A stretch of DNA of 64,000 nt from Bradyrhizobium arachidis. GTDB taxonomy: Bacteria > Pseudomonadota > Alphaproteobacteria > Rhizobiales > Xanthobacteraceae. A model generated the notes under the pieces. It had not been told where the DNA came from. It saw only the letters and a list, made by a program, of their open reading frames with translations, and ran no database searches. This document shows positions 1 to 7,465 of the stretch, one piece after another. The stretch is taken from positions 7,316,001 through 7,380,000 of the forward strand of contig NZ_CP077970.1 in NCBI RefSeq assembly GCF_024758505.1, written 5' to 3'. Position numbers and translations under genes: made by a program. Positions within the stretch are counted from its first letter, which is position 1; each line of letters opens with the position of its first letter.

Positions 1-2
1 TG

Positions 3-545
3 CTCGACGCGTATGAGTTCGACTGCGACGCAAAAGCCAACCTGCCGAGCTTCGAAGGCACATTTTTTGACGGACAGAAGCACGGCCCAGCGAATGAACC
101 GCTGTGCACGCCCGCACCGGGCGAGAAGAAGACTTACGTGGACCTATGTGCCCGCACGGGCGGCAATGGCGCGATCGATCCCGGCAAGGACGTCATCAAC
201 ATCAACTGGTGGAGCGCCAAGCACCACGTGCTGACGCTGCACTACTGCTTCGAGACCATGCATGCGAAGCTCAGGACGGCACGGATCTGGGCTTCACAGA
301 ACGAGGTCAGCGAAGAGGCCAGGCAAGACTTCCTGAGGCAGAAGGATCATTTGCGAAGGAGCCTCGAGCATCAGGGCGATCGCCTCAACGCCTTCATGAC
401 GCTGACCATGTCGCAACTGGAACGCATCCGCGTCCGCTACCGTCCCTCCGGCTTCTTCTGTCACGTCCCTCTGGTGCGCGATGCGATCGGGGTTTTCAGC
501 AACCAATGCCTGCCGATCCGCACGGCGGTCAACGAACGCGGGTAG
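3..545 (+). CDS. Hypothetical protein, 5' end outside the window
   Basis: An open frame runs from the left edge of the window to a TAG stop with no in-frame stop, so this is the C-terminal 180 residues of a longer protein; an internal GTG at 138 is a poor start. I do not recognise the family. Visible features are five cysteines (C-D-A-K region, PLCTP, DLCAR, HYCFE and FFCHV), a NINWWS segment, and a central charged stretch (roughly residues 95-140) likely to be helical. The several cysteines would fit an exported, disulfide-bonded protein, but the N-terminus that would show a signal peptide is missing. No operon link to the next gene: an 87-base gap with its own ribosome binding site follows. 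That it is coding is fairly certain; the function is unknown. Confidence 0.6.
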   Translation, partial: LDAYEFDCDAKANLPSFEGTFFDGQKHGPANEPLCTPAPGEKKTYVDLCARTGGNGAIDPGKDVININWWSAKHHVLTLHYCFETMHAKLRTARIWASQNEVSEEARQDFLRQKDHLRRSLEHQGDRLNAFMTLTMSQLERIRVRYRPSGFFCHVPLVRDAIGVFSNQCLPIRTAVNERG

Positions 546-632
546 AGACAATCCACAGGCGCCCGTCGTGATCGGACTGTCATGACGGCTTGCTAGCCTC
601 TCGCCTCGTCGATCAAGACAGGAGGACCAGCC

Positions 633-863
633 ATGGAATTGAAAGCCGGTGACGTCGTCATGCTGAAGTCAGGCGGACAGCCGCTGACCGTCGTTGATGT
701 CAAAGAGGACGACGTGCTCTGCCTCTGGATGGGGATGGAAGGCCAGCTCTACCGCGAGACGCTGCCGCTCGCCGTCCTCGAGCATCCCGACGAGGAAGAG
801 GACGACGAGGACGAAGACGAAGACGAGGATGAGGACGAAGAGGACGACGAAGACAAGGACTAG
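633..863 (+). CDS. DUF2158 (YodC-like) small protein with acidic tail
   Basis: A 76-residue protein. Residues 1-50 (MELKAGDVVMLKSGGQPLTV onward) match the DUF2158 family, a small SH3-like beta-barrel starting with the usual K.GD.V.LKSGG.PMTV pattern; its cellular role is unknown. From about residue 52 to the end the protein is almost only Asp and Glu, encoded by a GAY/GAR triplet run that could change length by slippage. Usual family members stop near residue 55-60, so the tail is an extension. The start is supported by AGGAGG 8 bases upstream. It is followed by a strong hairpin at 881-910, so it is probably a single-gene transcript. The tail might bind basic proteins or metal ions, but this is a guess. 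Confidence 0.8.
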   Translation: MELKAGDVVMLKSGGQPLTVVDVKEDDVLCLWMGMEGQLYRETLPLAVLEHPDEEEDDEDEDEDEDEDEEDDEDKD

Positions 864-880
864 GCCCTCCACGTCGGATC

Positions 881-910
881 GCGGCCCGGGTGCACCGCCG
901 CCCGGGCCGC
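881..910 (+). terminator. GC-rich hairpin after the DUF2158 gene
   Basis: Perfect 10-bp arms GCGGCCCGGG (881-890) and CCCGGGCCGC (901-910) with a 10-base loop, 17 bases after the stop codon at 863. There is no T-run behind it, so termination may be weak or Rho-assisted. Confidence 0.55.
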
Positions 911-968
911 AATGCTTCGGATATCGGATCGAGACGGGTCCCCGCCTCGGCCGTCAGACTAAACGCCG

Positions 969-1077
969 AAAACAACCCCATGCACAGTAGACAGTGGCGG
1001 GCCTCGCGGCAGCCTACGAATTTTCCGAAATTCGCTTGACGCGTCGGGCAAATCAGGGGTATATTGTCATCATTGCG
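969..1077 (+). repeat. Dispersed intergenic repeat, copy 1, with an embedded sigma70-like promoter
   Basis: This segment matches 34842-34946 closely in two blocks: AACAACCCCATGCACAGTAG at the left and TTGACGCGTCGGGCAAATC plus GTCATCAT at the right, with a variable middle. Inside the right block TTGACG (1036-1041) and TATATT (1060-1065) sit 18 bases apart, a good -35/-10 pair. I see the same block in other Bradyrhizobium genomes from memory. In this copy the promoter points toward the DUF2157 gene at 1232, leaving a leader of about 160 bases with a small hairpin (GAACCC/GGGTTC, 1162-1177). The rest of the 864-1231 gap shows no gene. Confidence 0.65.
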
Positions 1078-1231
1078 ATACCTGCGCTCGGTGAGCCTTA
1101 ACGAGGCCACGGCATCGCCGGCCCGGCTGCGATTTTCTTTGAATGGCGCTCGGCCGCTCTTGAACCCATCGGGGTTCCCGCGCAACCGATAGGATATTGA
1201 TTCTGCGCTAGCGGGAGCCGGCGAACCGACG

Positions 1232-2494
1232 ATGCTTGATCGAGCCTACCGGCAGCGCCTTGAAGCCGACCTTTCGCAGTGGCAAGCCAACGGCGTGATC
1301 ACGCCGGCGACCGTGGCGGCCATCCGCGGCGTGCTTCCTCCGACAGGTGCCGGCCTCAACATTCCCGTTGCCATGGGCATTGTCGGGGGCCTGCTGATCG
1401 CCGCGGCTTTTTTGGCCTTCGTCGCCGCGCACTGGGTGGAAATCGCGCGGCTGTCGCGGATGGGAATCCTCGTTGCCGGCATCGTTGCGTCCAACGGGCT
1501 CGGCGCATGGTTCGCCCACACCAGGCGGCCGATCCTCGCCGACCTCTGCGCCAGCGTCGGCGCGATCATCTTCGGGGCCGGTATTGCGCTCGTCGGCCAG
1601 ATGTATCACCTCGGCGACGATTTTGCCGGCGGCATGCTGCTGTGGGCAACAGGTGCACTCTGCGCGGCGGCGCTGACCAGCTCCCGCGGCGCGCTTGCGG
1701 TGGCGCTTGCCGCGGCGAGCATCTGGACCTGGCTGCGCATCGCCGAGATCCAGGACGGCCCGCACCTTCCGTTCGTCGCGTTCTGGCTCGCGGCAGGCGC
1801 CCTTGCCCTGCTTTGGAATTCACGCCTCGCCGCGCATCTCGTCGCGCTGGCGACGCTGCCATGGTGGATTGCCACCGCGACCCAGTCGATCCTGTTCGAC
1901 CTCGTGCCGTTCTTCATCCTTGCCAACGGCGCAGCCTTGCTGCTGGGCGGCGGGCTGGCGCTGACGGCAACACCTTGGCAGAGGGCGCGTGATGCCGGCG
2001 GCGTCCTCTCGAACTACGGCGCGTTCCTGCTGGCCGGCGTCGCCGCCATGGAGGTGCTTGTCGCCAACGAAATGCTCCGGCCTGGCTCGAGCCACCAGCC
2101 GGCATGGGCCATCGCCTGCGGCGTCGCCGGGACGATCGCAGCCTTCACAGTCGGGGTGCTCCGGCGGCAGGCCGGCGCAGCCTTTGCCGGCGGCGCGATG
2201 GCGCTGATGCTGGTTGCGGCCGTCGTGTGGCCGTTGCGCACCTTGGGCGAACCGTGGCCCGCCTATGCCGTCGTGCTCGGCGCCATGCTCTGCCTCGTCG
2301 TGTCAGGCATGCTCGACGGCAGCCGTGCGCGGACGGTCGCCGGCTGGCTCGGCATCGCCGGCGTGATTGCCGGCATCACCTGGGCCGTCAAGGGCTCGCT
2401 GCTGCGTCGCTCCGCCTTTCTCGCCGCGGCAGGTATCGTCGCGATCGCGATGGCGGCGGCGCTCAATCGCCTGCTGCCGAGGACCGAGACATGA
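1232..2494 (+). CDS. DUF2157 multispanning membrane protein
   Basis: A 420-residue protein. Residues 1-50 are soluble and contain the family's start (LEADLSQWQANGVITPATV), a helical segment thought to sense or bind something in the cytoplasm. The rest is about ten to twelve hydrophobic helices, so the protein sits in the inner membrane. DUF2157 has no known biochemical function. The next gene begins inside its stop codon (ATGA overlap at 2491-2494), and DUF2157 with GDYXXLXY proteins is a recurrent pair, so they probably form one unit. The ATG at 1232 has a GAG/GGAG-like stretch upstream (GCGGGAGCCGG). Transcription may start from the repeat promoter at 1036-1065. Confidence 0.85.
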   Translation: MLDRAYRQRLEADLSQWQANGVITPATVAAIRGVLPPTGAGLNIPVAMGIVGGLLIAAAFLAFVAAHWVEIARLSRMGILVAGIVASNGLGAWFAHTRRPILADLCASVGAIIFGAGIALVGQMYHLGDDFAGGMLLWATGALCAAALTSSRGALAVALAAASIWTWLRIAEIQDGPHLPFVAFWLAAGALALLWNSRLAAHLVALATLPWWIATATQSILFDLVPFFILANGAALLLGGGLALTATPWQRARDAGGVLSNYGAFLLAGVAAMEVLVANEMLRPGSSHQPAWAIACGVAGTIAAFTVGVLRRQAGAAFAGGAMALMLVAAVVWPLRTLGEPWPAYAVVLGAMLCLVVSGMLDGSRARTVAGWLGIAGVIAGITWAVKGSLLRRSAFLAAAGIVAIAMAAALNRLLPRTET

Positions 2495-3090
2495 CCGCGA
2501 TCGCCAGCTCCTTGCAGCGCATCCCCAAGGCCGCCCTGTTCGCAGCCGTCGCGGTGATTCAGTTCGCGCTCTTGGCCGTCATGATCATCGACCGGATGCA
2601 GATTTTGCGCGATGGCGCCGAGGTCGCGTTGCAGACCCGTCCCGTCGATCCCCGCGATATCTTCCGCGGCGACTATGTCCGCCTCGGCTATGACATCTCG
2701 GAAGTGCCCGCCGGCGCGCTGCAAGGTCAGCCCGCCGGGACCCGCACTCCGACCGTGTTCGTCAAATTGACGCCCGACAGCAACGGTCTCTACCAGGCGG
2801 TCTCGGTGCATGCAGAAGCCGTTCCGGTGACGAGCCCGGACATCTTGATCCGTGGCCGCATCGCCCTGGGCGCAAATTGCGGCCCGAACGCACCCCGCTT
2901 CTGCGCAAAACTGCGGATCAACTACAATCTGGAGCGCTATTTCGTCCCCGAGGGTGAGGGGCTGAAGCTCGAGCAGGCGCGCAACGAGCGCAAGCTGACC
3001 ATTGTGGCCGCCGTCACACCATCCGGGCGCGCGGCGATCAAGCGGCTGTTGGTCGACGGCACGCCGGTTTATGACGAGCCGTGGTTCTAG
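2491..3090 (+). CDS. GDYXXLXY domain protein
   Basis: A 199-residue protein. A single membrane helix lies at about residues 13-34, followed by a domain outside the cytoplasm. The name-giving motif is present at residues 60-67 (GDYVRLGY), preceded by the conserved PVDPRDIFRG. This family has no known activity; it nearly always accompanies a DUF2157 membrane protein, as here, which suggests a two-component membrane complex. The start codon ATG overlaps the stop of the upstream gene by four bases, so translation is likely coupled. Two cysteines near residues 130-138 (GANCG, RFCAK) could form a disulfide in the periplasm. Confidence 0.85.
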   Translation: MTAIASSLQRIPKAALFAAVAVIQFALLAVMIIDRMQILRDGAEVALQTRPVDPRDIFRGDYVRLGYDISEVPAGALQGQPAGTRTPTVFVKLTPDSNGLYQAVSVHAEAVPVTSPDILIRGRIALGANCGPNAPRFCAKLRINYNLERYFVPEGEGLKLEQARNERKLTIVAAVTPSGRAAIKRLLVDGTPVYDEPWF

Positions 3091-3353
3091 GGCGCGTGGA
3101 TGCGCGGCGCTCGTCGACCGCCCACGTCCTTCGAGCAACGCCACCGTTCGCCGAACAACTTTAGGCCGTCTACCTATAAACCCGGCGGCGTCATGTAACT
3201 GGTGACTACGTCCGCTTCGCCCCTATAGCGACCAAGTTCGTGCGGCAGCGCATTATGTCGCGATGGGCCACAAAGGCGACATCGCGCGCCAGATCAGCTA
3301 CGATAGCGGCCACCTAATGATGAAGCTCTAGAATAGGTGATTGGTGCGCTGCC

Positions 3354-3755
3354 ATGCGTTACGACCTCGATCTTGTTAACCAGCTATGCCGAGAGATCGG
3401 CCTGGTAGTGCGACTAGATAACGATCATCGTATCGAGGTCGATCTTGGCCGTGACGCAGTTCTGTGCGTTGAGAACGCCGAACGCGAGGAAAACTGCCTG
3501 ATCGGTTTTCTTGGCATGCCCTGGCATACGCACGATAATCTTATGTTCGCCGATGCTCGCGGTAACTACATCGAACTCGACTACCTCGATCTACTCACTG
3601 GCTTGAAGGAGGGGCGAATCCTCGTTTGCGAGCGGGAGGCGAAGGGGCGGACGGTCGACATCTGGCTGGTCCACAGCGAGTACAACGACGAGCTCAAGTA
3701 TCTTGAAGAAGGCGAGCGGATCATCGTGCGTCGCGCAACGGTCCAACTGGCATAA
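3354..3755 (+). CDS. Orphan acidic protein of unknown function, lower GC
   Basis: A 133-residue soluble protein that I do not recognise. It begins MRYDLDLVNQLCREIGLVVR and has an alternating strand-rich pattern with many acidic residues. The opening 'L-x2-L-C-x-E-I-G-L + acidic strand + hydrophobic strand with conserved E' looks a little like type III secretion or CesT-type chaperones or small immunity proteins, but the match is too weak for a call. Third codon positions are clearly less GC-rich than in neighbours, there is no good ribosome binding site, and the gene is flanked by non-coding repeats (3774-3907) and a short gene remnant (3220-3331). Together these suggest horizontal acquisition. 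It has no operon partner. Confidence 0.55.
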   Translation: MRYDLDLVNQLCREIGLVVRLDNDHRIEVDLGRDAVLCVENAEREENCLIGFLGMPWHTHDNLMFADARGNYIELDYLDLLTGLKEGRILVCEREAKGRTVDIWLVHSEYNDELKYLEEGERIIVRRATVQLA

Positions 3756-3773
3756 TTGGACGGAACCGACTTT

Positions 3774-3907
3774 TTGTGTCGGCTCTGGGTCAAAAGCGCC
3801 GATCCCCTCAGGAAGAACGAAGAGCGCTTGGATTGGTTTCGCCGCAACTTGACATAGGACGCCACGCGATCTTCACAGCGCGTCCGCTTTGCGCCACAAG
3901 CAGACAT
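3774..3907. repeat. Imperfect inverted repeat of the 'MSALGQKR' kind
   Basis: The left arm (about 3775-3798) and the reverse complement of the right arm (about 3880-3906) agree at 16 of 23 compared positions. Read outward, each arm encodes a start-like peptide: MSALGQKR on the plus strand and MSACGAKR on the minus strand. This sequence is a common source of spurious ORFs in rhizobial genomes. It fills most of the gap between two convergent genes and holds no real coding sequence. Confidence 0.5.
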
Positions 3908-3940
3908 ACGCGAGGGGGCGACGGCACCGCGGTTCGTCTG

Positions 3941-4384
3941 TCAGCCCCCGGGGCCATCCTTCATGATGTAACCCATCAGGTCGTCCACGTTGTGCTCCAG
4001 ATCCCGGATGATGTTCTTGACGACGTCTCCGATCGAGATCACGCCCACGACCTTGCCTGCGTCCAGCACTGGCAGATGGCGAAAACGGCGCTTGGCCATC
4101 ATTGCCATGCAGCCGTCCAGCGGATCGTCCGGCTTGATGGTCACCGGGTTGACCGTCATCACCTGGCTCACCGGCGTCTGCTTCGCATCGAGTCCGGGCA
4201 GCAGCACTTTGATGGCGCAGTCACCCTGGGTCACGATACCGACCAGTACGTCGTCGTCGATGACCAGCACCGCCCGGACCCGGTCGTCGCGCATCCGGCG
4301 CAAGGCTTCGACGACCATGTCGGTGGAACGAACATGGATCAGGGCGCCACCCTTCTGGGCCAGAGCGCTTTTTACTGTGCTCAT
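3941..4384 (-). CDS. CBS domain protein
   Basis: A 147-residue cytoplasmic protein made of a tandem pair of CBS domains (about residues 10-65 and 75-135), the module that binds adenine nucleotides such as AMP, ATP or SAM and works as an energy sensor. Typical CBS features are seen: VLVIDDDVLVGIVTQGD in the first half and RHLPVLDAGKVVGVISIGD in the second. There is no extra catalytic domain, so it is a stand-alone regulator whose partner is not evident. The ATG is preceded by GAGAGGAG. It lies downstream of the TauE/SafE gene on the same strand, with a 115-base gap, and is probably transcribed separately. Confidence 0.9.
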   Translation of the reverse strand: MSTVKSALAQKGGALIHVRSTDMVVEALRRMRDDRVRAVLVIDDDVLVGIVTQGDCAIKVLLPGLDAKQTPVSQVMTVNPVTIKPDDPLDGCMAMMAKRRFRHLPVLDAGKVVGVISIGDVVKNIIRDLEHNVDDLMGYIMKDGPGG

Positions 4385-4499
4385 CGATCTCCTCTCGTGG
4401 ATCCTGTCCTGCCCCGCTTGATGGTCCGCAAAGGATAGTCGAAATATCTTGCCTCGTCAGCACCGCGCCGATGTCGCCGGCGAAGCTTACGCCCGAATC

Positions 4500-5267
4500 T
4501 CAGAGCATCTGCTTCACCGCAGCCGAGATCATCACCATCCCGCCGGTGATGACGGCGGCGTCGAGGATCGCGGTGTGGATGTGTACGGGCATCCGCTCGA
4601 CGAAGGCTTTTGCGAGGAAGGCGCCGGGGATCGCAATGCCGCCGATCAGCAGCGCGAAGGCGAGCACCTGCGCGGTCACGGCACCGGCAAGGCCGAAGGC
4701 GGAAATCTTGATCAGGCCGGTGCCGAGCGAGATCATCGCGTCGGTCGCAATCACCGCCGCGCCTTCGAGGCCGGACGCCATTAACAGCGAGAGCAGGATC
4801 ACGCCGGAGCCGGAGGTGCCGCCGACCAGCACGCCGTAGCCGACGGAGCCTGCGGCAAGCCCGGTGTCGCCGATCTTCACCGAGCGGCGGCGCAGTACGC
4901 GGCGAAGCGGCACGCTCAAGATCAGCATCGAGCCGATCACGAGGGCGGCGCCCGCATTGGTGAGCCGCGTATAGCCGTAGGCGCCGAGCGCCGTCGTCAG
5001 CGCTGCGCAAGCCAGTACGATCAGCGCGCGGCGGCGGTCGGCATATTTGAGATAGGCGACGGCACGGCTGGAATTGGTGAAGATCGCCGAGATCGCGATG
5101 ATCGGCACCACAGGCTCGGCGCCGACCAGCGGCACCAGCACCAGCGGCATCAGGGCGCCGGTGCCGTAGCCGGCGAGTCCGCCGATAACAGAAGCAAACA
5201 ACGCCATCAACGCGACCAGCAGAAGCTGAAGCAGCGAGATATCGGCGAAGCCTGAGACGATGGTCAA
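4500..5267 (-). CDS. TauE/SafE family membrane transporter
   Basis: A 255-residue membrane protein with about eight hydrophobic helices and the two-fold repeat of the TauE/SafE family (sulfite, sulfoacetate or other organic anion exporters). Family features include the glycine-rich first helix (VIGGLAGYGTGALMPLVLVPLVG) and a second half containing GYGVLVGGTSGSGVILLSLL. The most likely start is the TTG at 5265-5267, which overlaps the stop of cca in a TTGA arrangement; an upstream extension to 5357 is open but would lie inside cca. It is the last member of the five-gene chain that begins at 8076. The substrate cannot be read from sequence. Confidence 0.8.
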   Translation of the reverse strand: MTIVSGFADISLLQLLLVALMALFASVIGGLAGYGTGALMPLVLVPLVGAEPVVPIIAISAIFTNSSRAVAYLKYADRRRALIVLACAALTTALGAYGYTRLTNAGAALVIGSMLILSVPLRRVLRRRSVKIGDTGLAAGSVGYGVLVGGTSGSGVILLSLLMASGLEGAAVIATDAMISLGTGLIKISAFGLAGAVTAQVLAFALLIGGIAIPGAFLAKAFVERMPVHIHTAILDAAVITGGMVMISAAVKQML

Positions 5268-6520
5268 TTTCTCTGATCGCGGCTGACGCGTGCCGCAGCT
5301 TGATCGGCGATGGTCGCGAGCGCCGCCTGCTCTAGTGGAAAATCCGCCGCGAGCCAAGCGTCCTCGGCCAATGTCAAGACATGTCCGAGGAGCGGTCCTT
5401 CAGTCACACCGCGCGCAATGAAGTCGGCGGCCTTCAGCGGGAATTTCGGCGCACTCCAGCGCTGCGGCAGCTCGGCGAGTTCGCGCCAGCGCGACGAATT
5501 CGGATCGCCGCCGAGCCGCGCCCAGGCCAGCAACACGCGATCGTGATAGCGCTCGGGGCCGAGCCGGTAGACCAGCCGCCGCGCGCTGGCTTCGTCCTTG
5601 CTGGCGAAGCGCCACCAGCGGTGGCCCATCGAATCCAGCGCCTTGGCTTCCGCATTGCTGAGTCGCAGCCGCGTCGCGACGCGCTTGGCGTCCTCGGTGA
5701 CTGCGACGCTCAAGACCGCTAGGCGCCGCGTTGCATCGGCGTCCACGCCGAGCTCGCGCTCGATCGCGACCATAGTCGCCAGCGGCCCGGTATAGGCGAC
5801 GCCCCCGATCAGCGCTTGCAACAATCCGCCATCGGCCATCGCCAATGCCGCAGCAGAGGCGCCATGTGCGACCAATAGCTTCAGCATCTCCATGCGCACC
5901 CGCTCGGCCGACAGGCTCGCAAGGCCCGCGCGGCCGCGGATGCAGGCGAGATAGCCCTCGCGATCCGGCTCGCCGGCACCGAACGCGGCGTGGATGCGGA
6001 AGAAGCGCAGGATGCGCAAGTAATCCTCGGCGATACGCTGGTCGGGATCGCCGATGAAACGCACGCGGCGCGCGGCGACGTCCGCGAGCCCGCCGACATA
6101 GTCATGCACAATACCCTTTGCGTCGACCGAGAGCCCGTTCATGGTGAAGTCGCGCCGCTCGGCATCGCGCACCCAGTCGCGGCCGAACACGACCCTGGCC
6201 TTGCGGCCGAAGGTCTCGGTGTCCTCGCGCAGGGTCGTCACCTCGTAGGGGTGACCATCGATCACGAGCGTGACGGTGCCGTGGTCGAGGCCGGTCGGCA
6301 CACTCTTGATGCCGGCACTTTTGGCGCGCCGCATCACCTCGTCGGGCAATGCGGTGGTCGCGATGTCGATGTCGCCATGCGGCAGCTTCAACAGCGCGTT
6401 GCGCACGGCGCCGCCGACCACGCGGGCTTCCTCGCCGTCGGCGTTGAGGAGTTTCAGGACGCGCGTCGTCCCGCCTGAGGTCAGCCAGGGCGCGTCGGCA
6501 AGCAGGTTCTCCGTGCTCAT
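5264..6520 (-). CDS. cca: CCA tRNA nucleotidyltransferase
   Basis: A 418-residue enzyme of the class II polymerase beta superfamily that adds or repairs the 3'-terminal CCA of tRNA from CTP and ATP. Visible motifs are the nucleotide-binding GGAVR (residues 36-40), the metal-binding D-I-D at 50-52, RRDFTMNGL, and the DYLRILRFFRIHAAFG segment of the neck region; the C-terminal half is helical with no HD phosphohydrolase motif. The chosen ATG at 6518-6520 gives a normal N-terminus; the longer frame to 6604 would run into the gene upstream. It lies ten bases after DUF6111 and overlaps the TauE/SafE gene by four bases. An essential housekeeping function is expected. Confidence 0.93.
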   Translation of the reverse strand: MSTENLLADAPWLTSGGTTRVLKLLNADGEEARVVGGAVRNALLKLPHGDIDIATTALPDEVMRRAKSAGIKSVPTGLDHGTVTLVIDGHPYEVTTLREDTETFGRKARVVFGRDWVRDAERRDFTMNGLSVDAKGIVHDYVGGLADVAARRVRFIGDPDQRIAEDYLRILRFFRIHAAFGAGEPDREGYLACIRGRAGLASLSAERVRMEMLKLLVAHGASAAALAMADGGLLQALIGGVAYTGPLATMVAIERELGVDADATRRLAVLSVAVTEDAKRVATRLRLSNAEAKALDSMGHRWWRFASKDEASARRLVYRLGPERYHDRVLLAWARLGGDPNSSRWRELAELPQRWSAPKFPLKAADFIARGVTEGPLLGHVLTLAEDAWLAADFPLEQAALATIADQAAARVSRDQRN

Positions 6521-6530
6521 GCCGCAGCCC

Positions 6531-6794
6531 TTATTTCTCGGCGCCCGGCACGAGCCTGCCGTTCTCGATATGGGCGGGAACGTAGGTCGAATCCGGCGGC
6601 GCACCGGTGAAGTGCGCGAGCCCGATCAGGCTCGCGATGACCAGCACCAGCGCCACCAGCGCGAGCCGCGCGAGGGTGGTGACCGTCCAGGACGATTGCA
6701 CGAACAGCCCCGATCGGGTCGCGACCAGAAACAGCGCATAGACCGCGAAGGGAATGAGGAAGATTCCGATCTCGGTCAGGGCCGGCCGGATCAT
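6531..6794 (-). CDS. DUF6111 small membrane protein
   Basis: An 87-residue protein with three hydrophobic segments (about residues 9-27, 38-62 and a short third) and a polar C-terminus ending YVPAHIENGRLVPGAEK. It matches the small DUF6111 family, which I recall as located between a NUDIX gene and cca in Bradyrhizobium relatives. Its function is unknown. The ATG overlaps the stop codon of the CoA pyrophosphatase gene by four bases and cca starts ten bases later, so it is translated as part of the chain. Its size and position suggest an accessory membrane protein rather than an enzyme. Confidence 0.8.
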   Translation of the reverse strand: MIRPALTEIGIFLIPFAVYALFLVATRSGLFVQSSWTVTTLARLALVALVLVIASLIGLAHFTGAPPDSTYVPAHIENGRLVPGAEK

Positions 6795-7465
6795 GACAAA
6801 TAGATCCGCTCATAGAGCACACGCAATATGCCGGCGGTCGCACCCCAGATGTACCGCTCGGCAAACGGCATCGCGTAATAGGAGCGCTCCATGCCGCGGA
6901 ATTCCTTGCTGTGCACCTGGTGGTTCGCCGGGTTCATCAGGAAGGATAGCGGCACCTCGAAGGCATCATCAACCTCGGAATGATTGATGGTCAGCTCGAA
7001 TCCCGGCTTGACCTTGGCGACCGTCGGCAGGATGCGGAAGCCGAAGCCGGTGCCGTAGAGATCGAGATAGCCGATCGGCTCGACGAATTGGCGCGACAGG
7101 CCGACCTCCTCCTCGGCCTCGCGCAGCGCGGCATCGACGGGTGCGGCGTCGATCGCGTCGATCTTGCCGCCGGGAAAGGCGATCTGGCCGGCATGGTCGT
7201 TGAGATGGGCGGCGCGCTGCGTCAGCAGCACGGTCGGCTCGGGCCGGTCGATCACGGGGATCAGCACCGCTGCGGGCCGAACCGGCTGCTCGCGCGCGAT
7301 GATCTCCAGCATCTTGTCGGTGCCGGGATCGCCGGACAGCGGAACGATATTGGGATCGTAGAGGCCGGGCGGAACGTCGAAGCGAAGCCGCGCCTTCGAG
7401 CGGTCGAAAAACTCCGTCGCGCCGACTGGCGTGGCGGGTCCGGTCTTCAAGATCGGCTTGCTCAA
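6791..7465 (-). CDS. CoA pyrophosphatase (NUDIX, NudL-like)
   Basis: A 224-residue NUDIX hydrolase. The signature region reads GGKIDAIDAAPVDAALREAE followed by EEVGL, the form used by coenzyme A diphosphatases (E. coli NudL type), which split CoA into phosphopantetheine and 3',5'-ADP. The C-terminal WGATAGILRVLYE also matches that group. The start is a TTG at 7463-7465 that overlaps the DUF1285 stop (TTGA), the same arrangement as between cca and the TauE gene. The protein is cytoplasmic. Substrate is inferred from the family; other NUDIX substrates are possible. Confidence 0.87.
   Translation of the reverse strand: MSKPILKTGPATPVGATEFFDRSKARLRFDVPPGLYDPNIVPLSGDPGTDKMLEIIAREQPVRPAAVLIPVIDRPEPTVLLTQRAAHLNDHAGQIAFPGGKIDAIDAAPVDAALREAEEEVGLSRQFVEPIGYLDLYGTGFGFRILPTVAKVKPGFELTINHSEVDDAFEVPLSFLMNPANHQVHSKEFRGMERSYYAMPFAERYIWGATAGILRVLYERIYLS

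Noticed and set aside
1036..1051. FixK2/FNR-like box TTGA-N8-GCAA inside the repeat
   Set aside because: The FixK2 and FNR consensus has six bases, not eight, between the half-sites, so the match is accidental; the sequence fits a -35 element better.
4500..5357. 285-residue version of the TauE/SafE protein
   Set aside because: Its first 30 residues would lie inside cca; the TTG overlapping the cca stop gives a normal family start.
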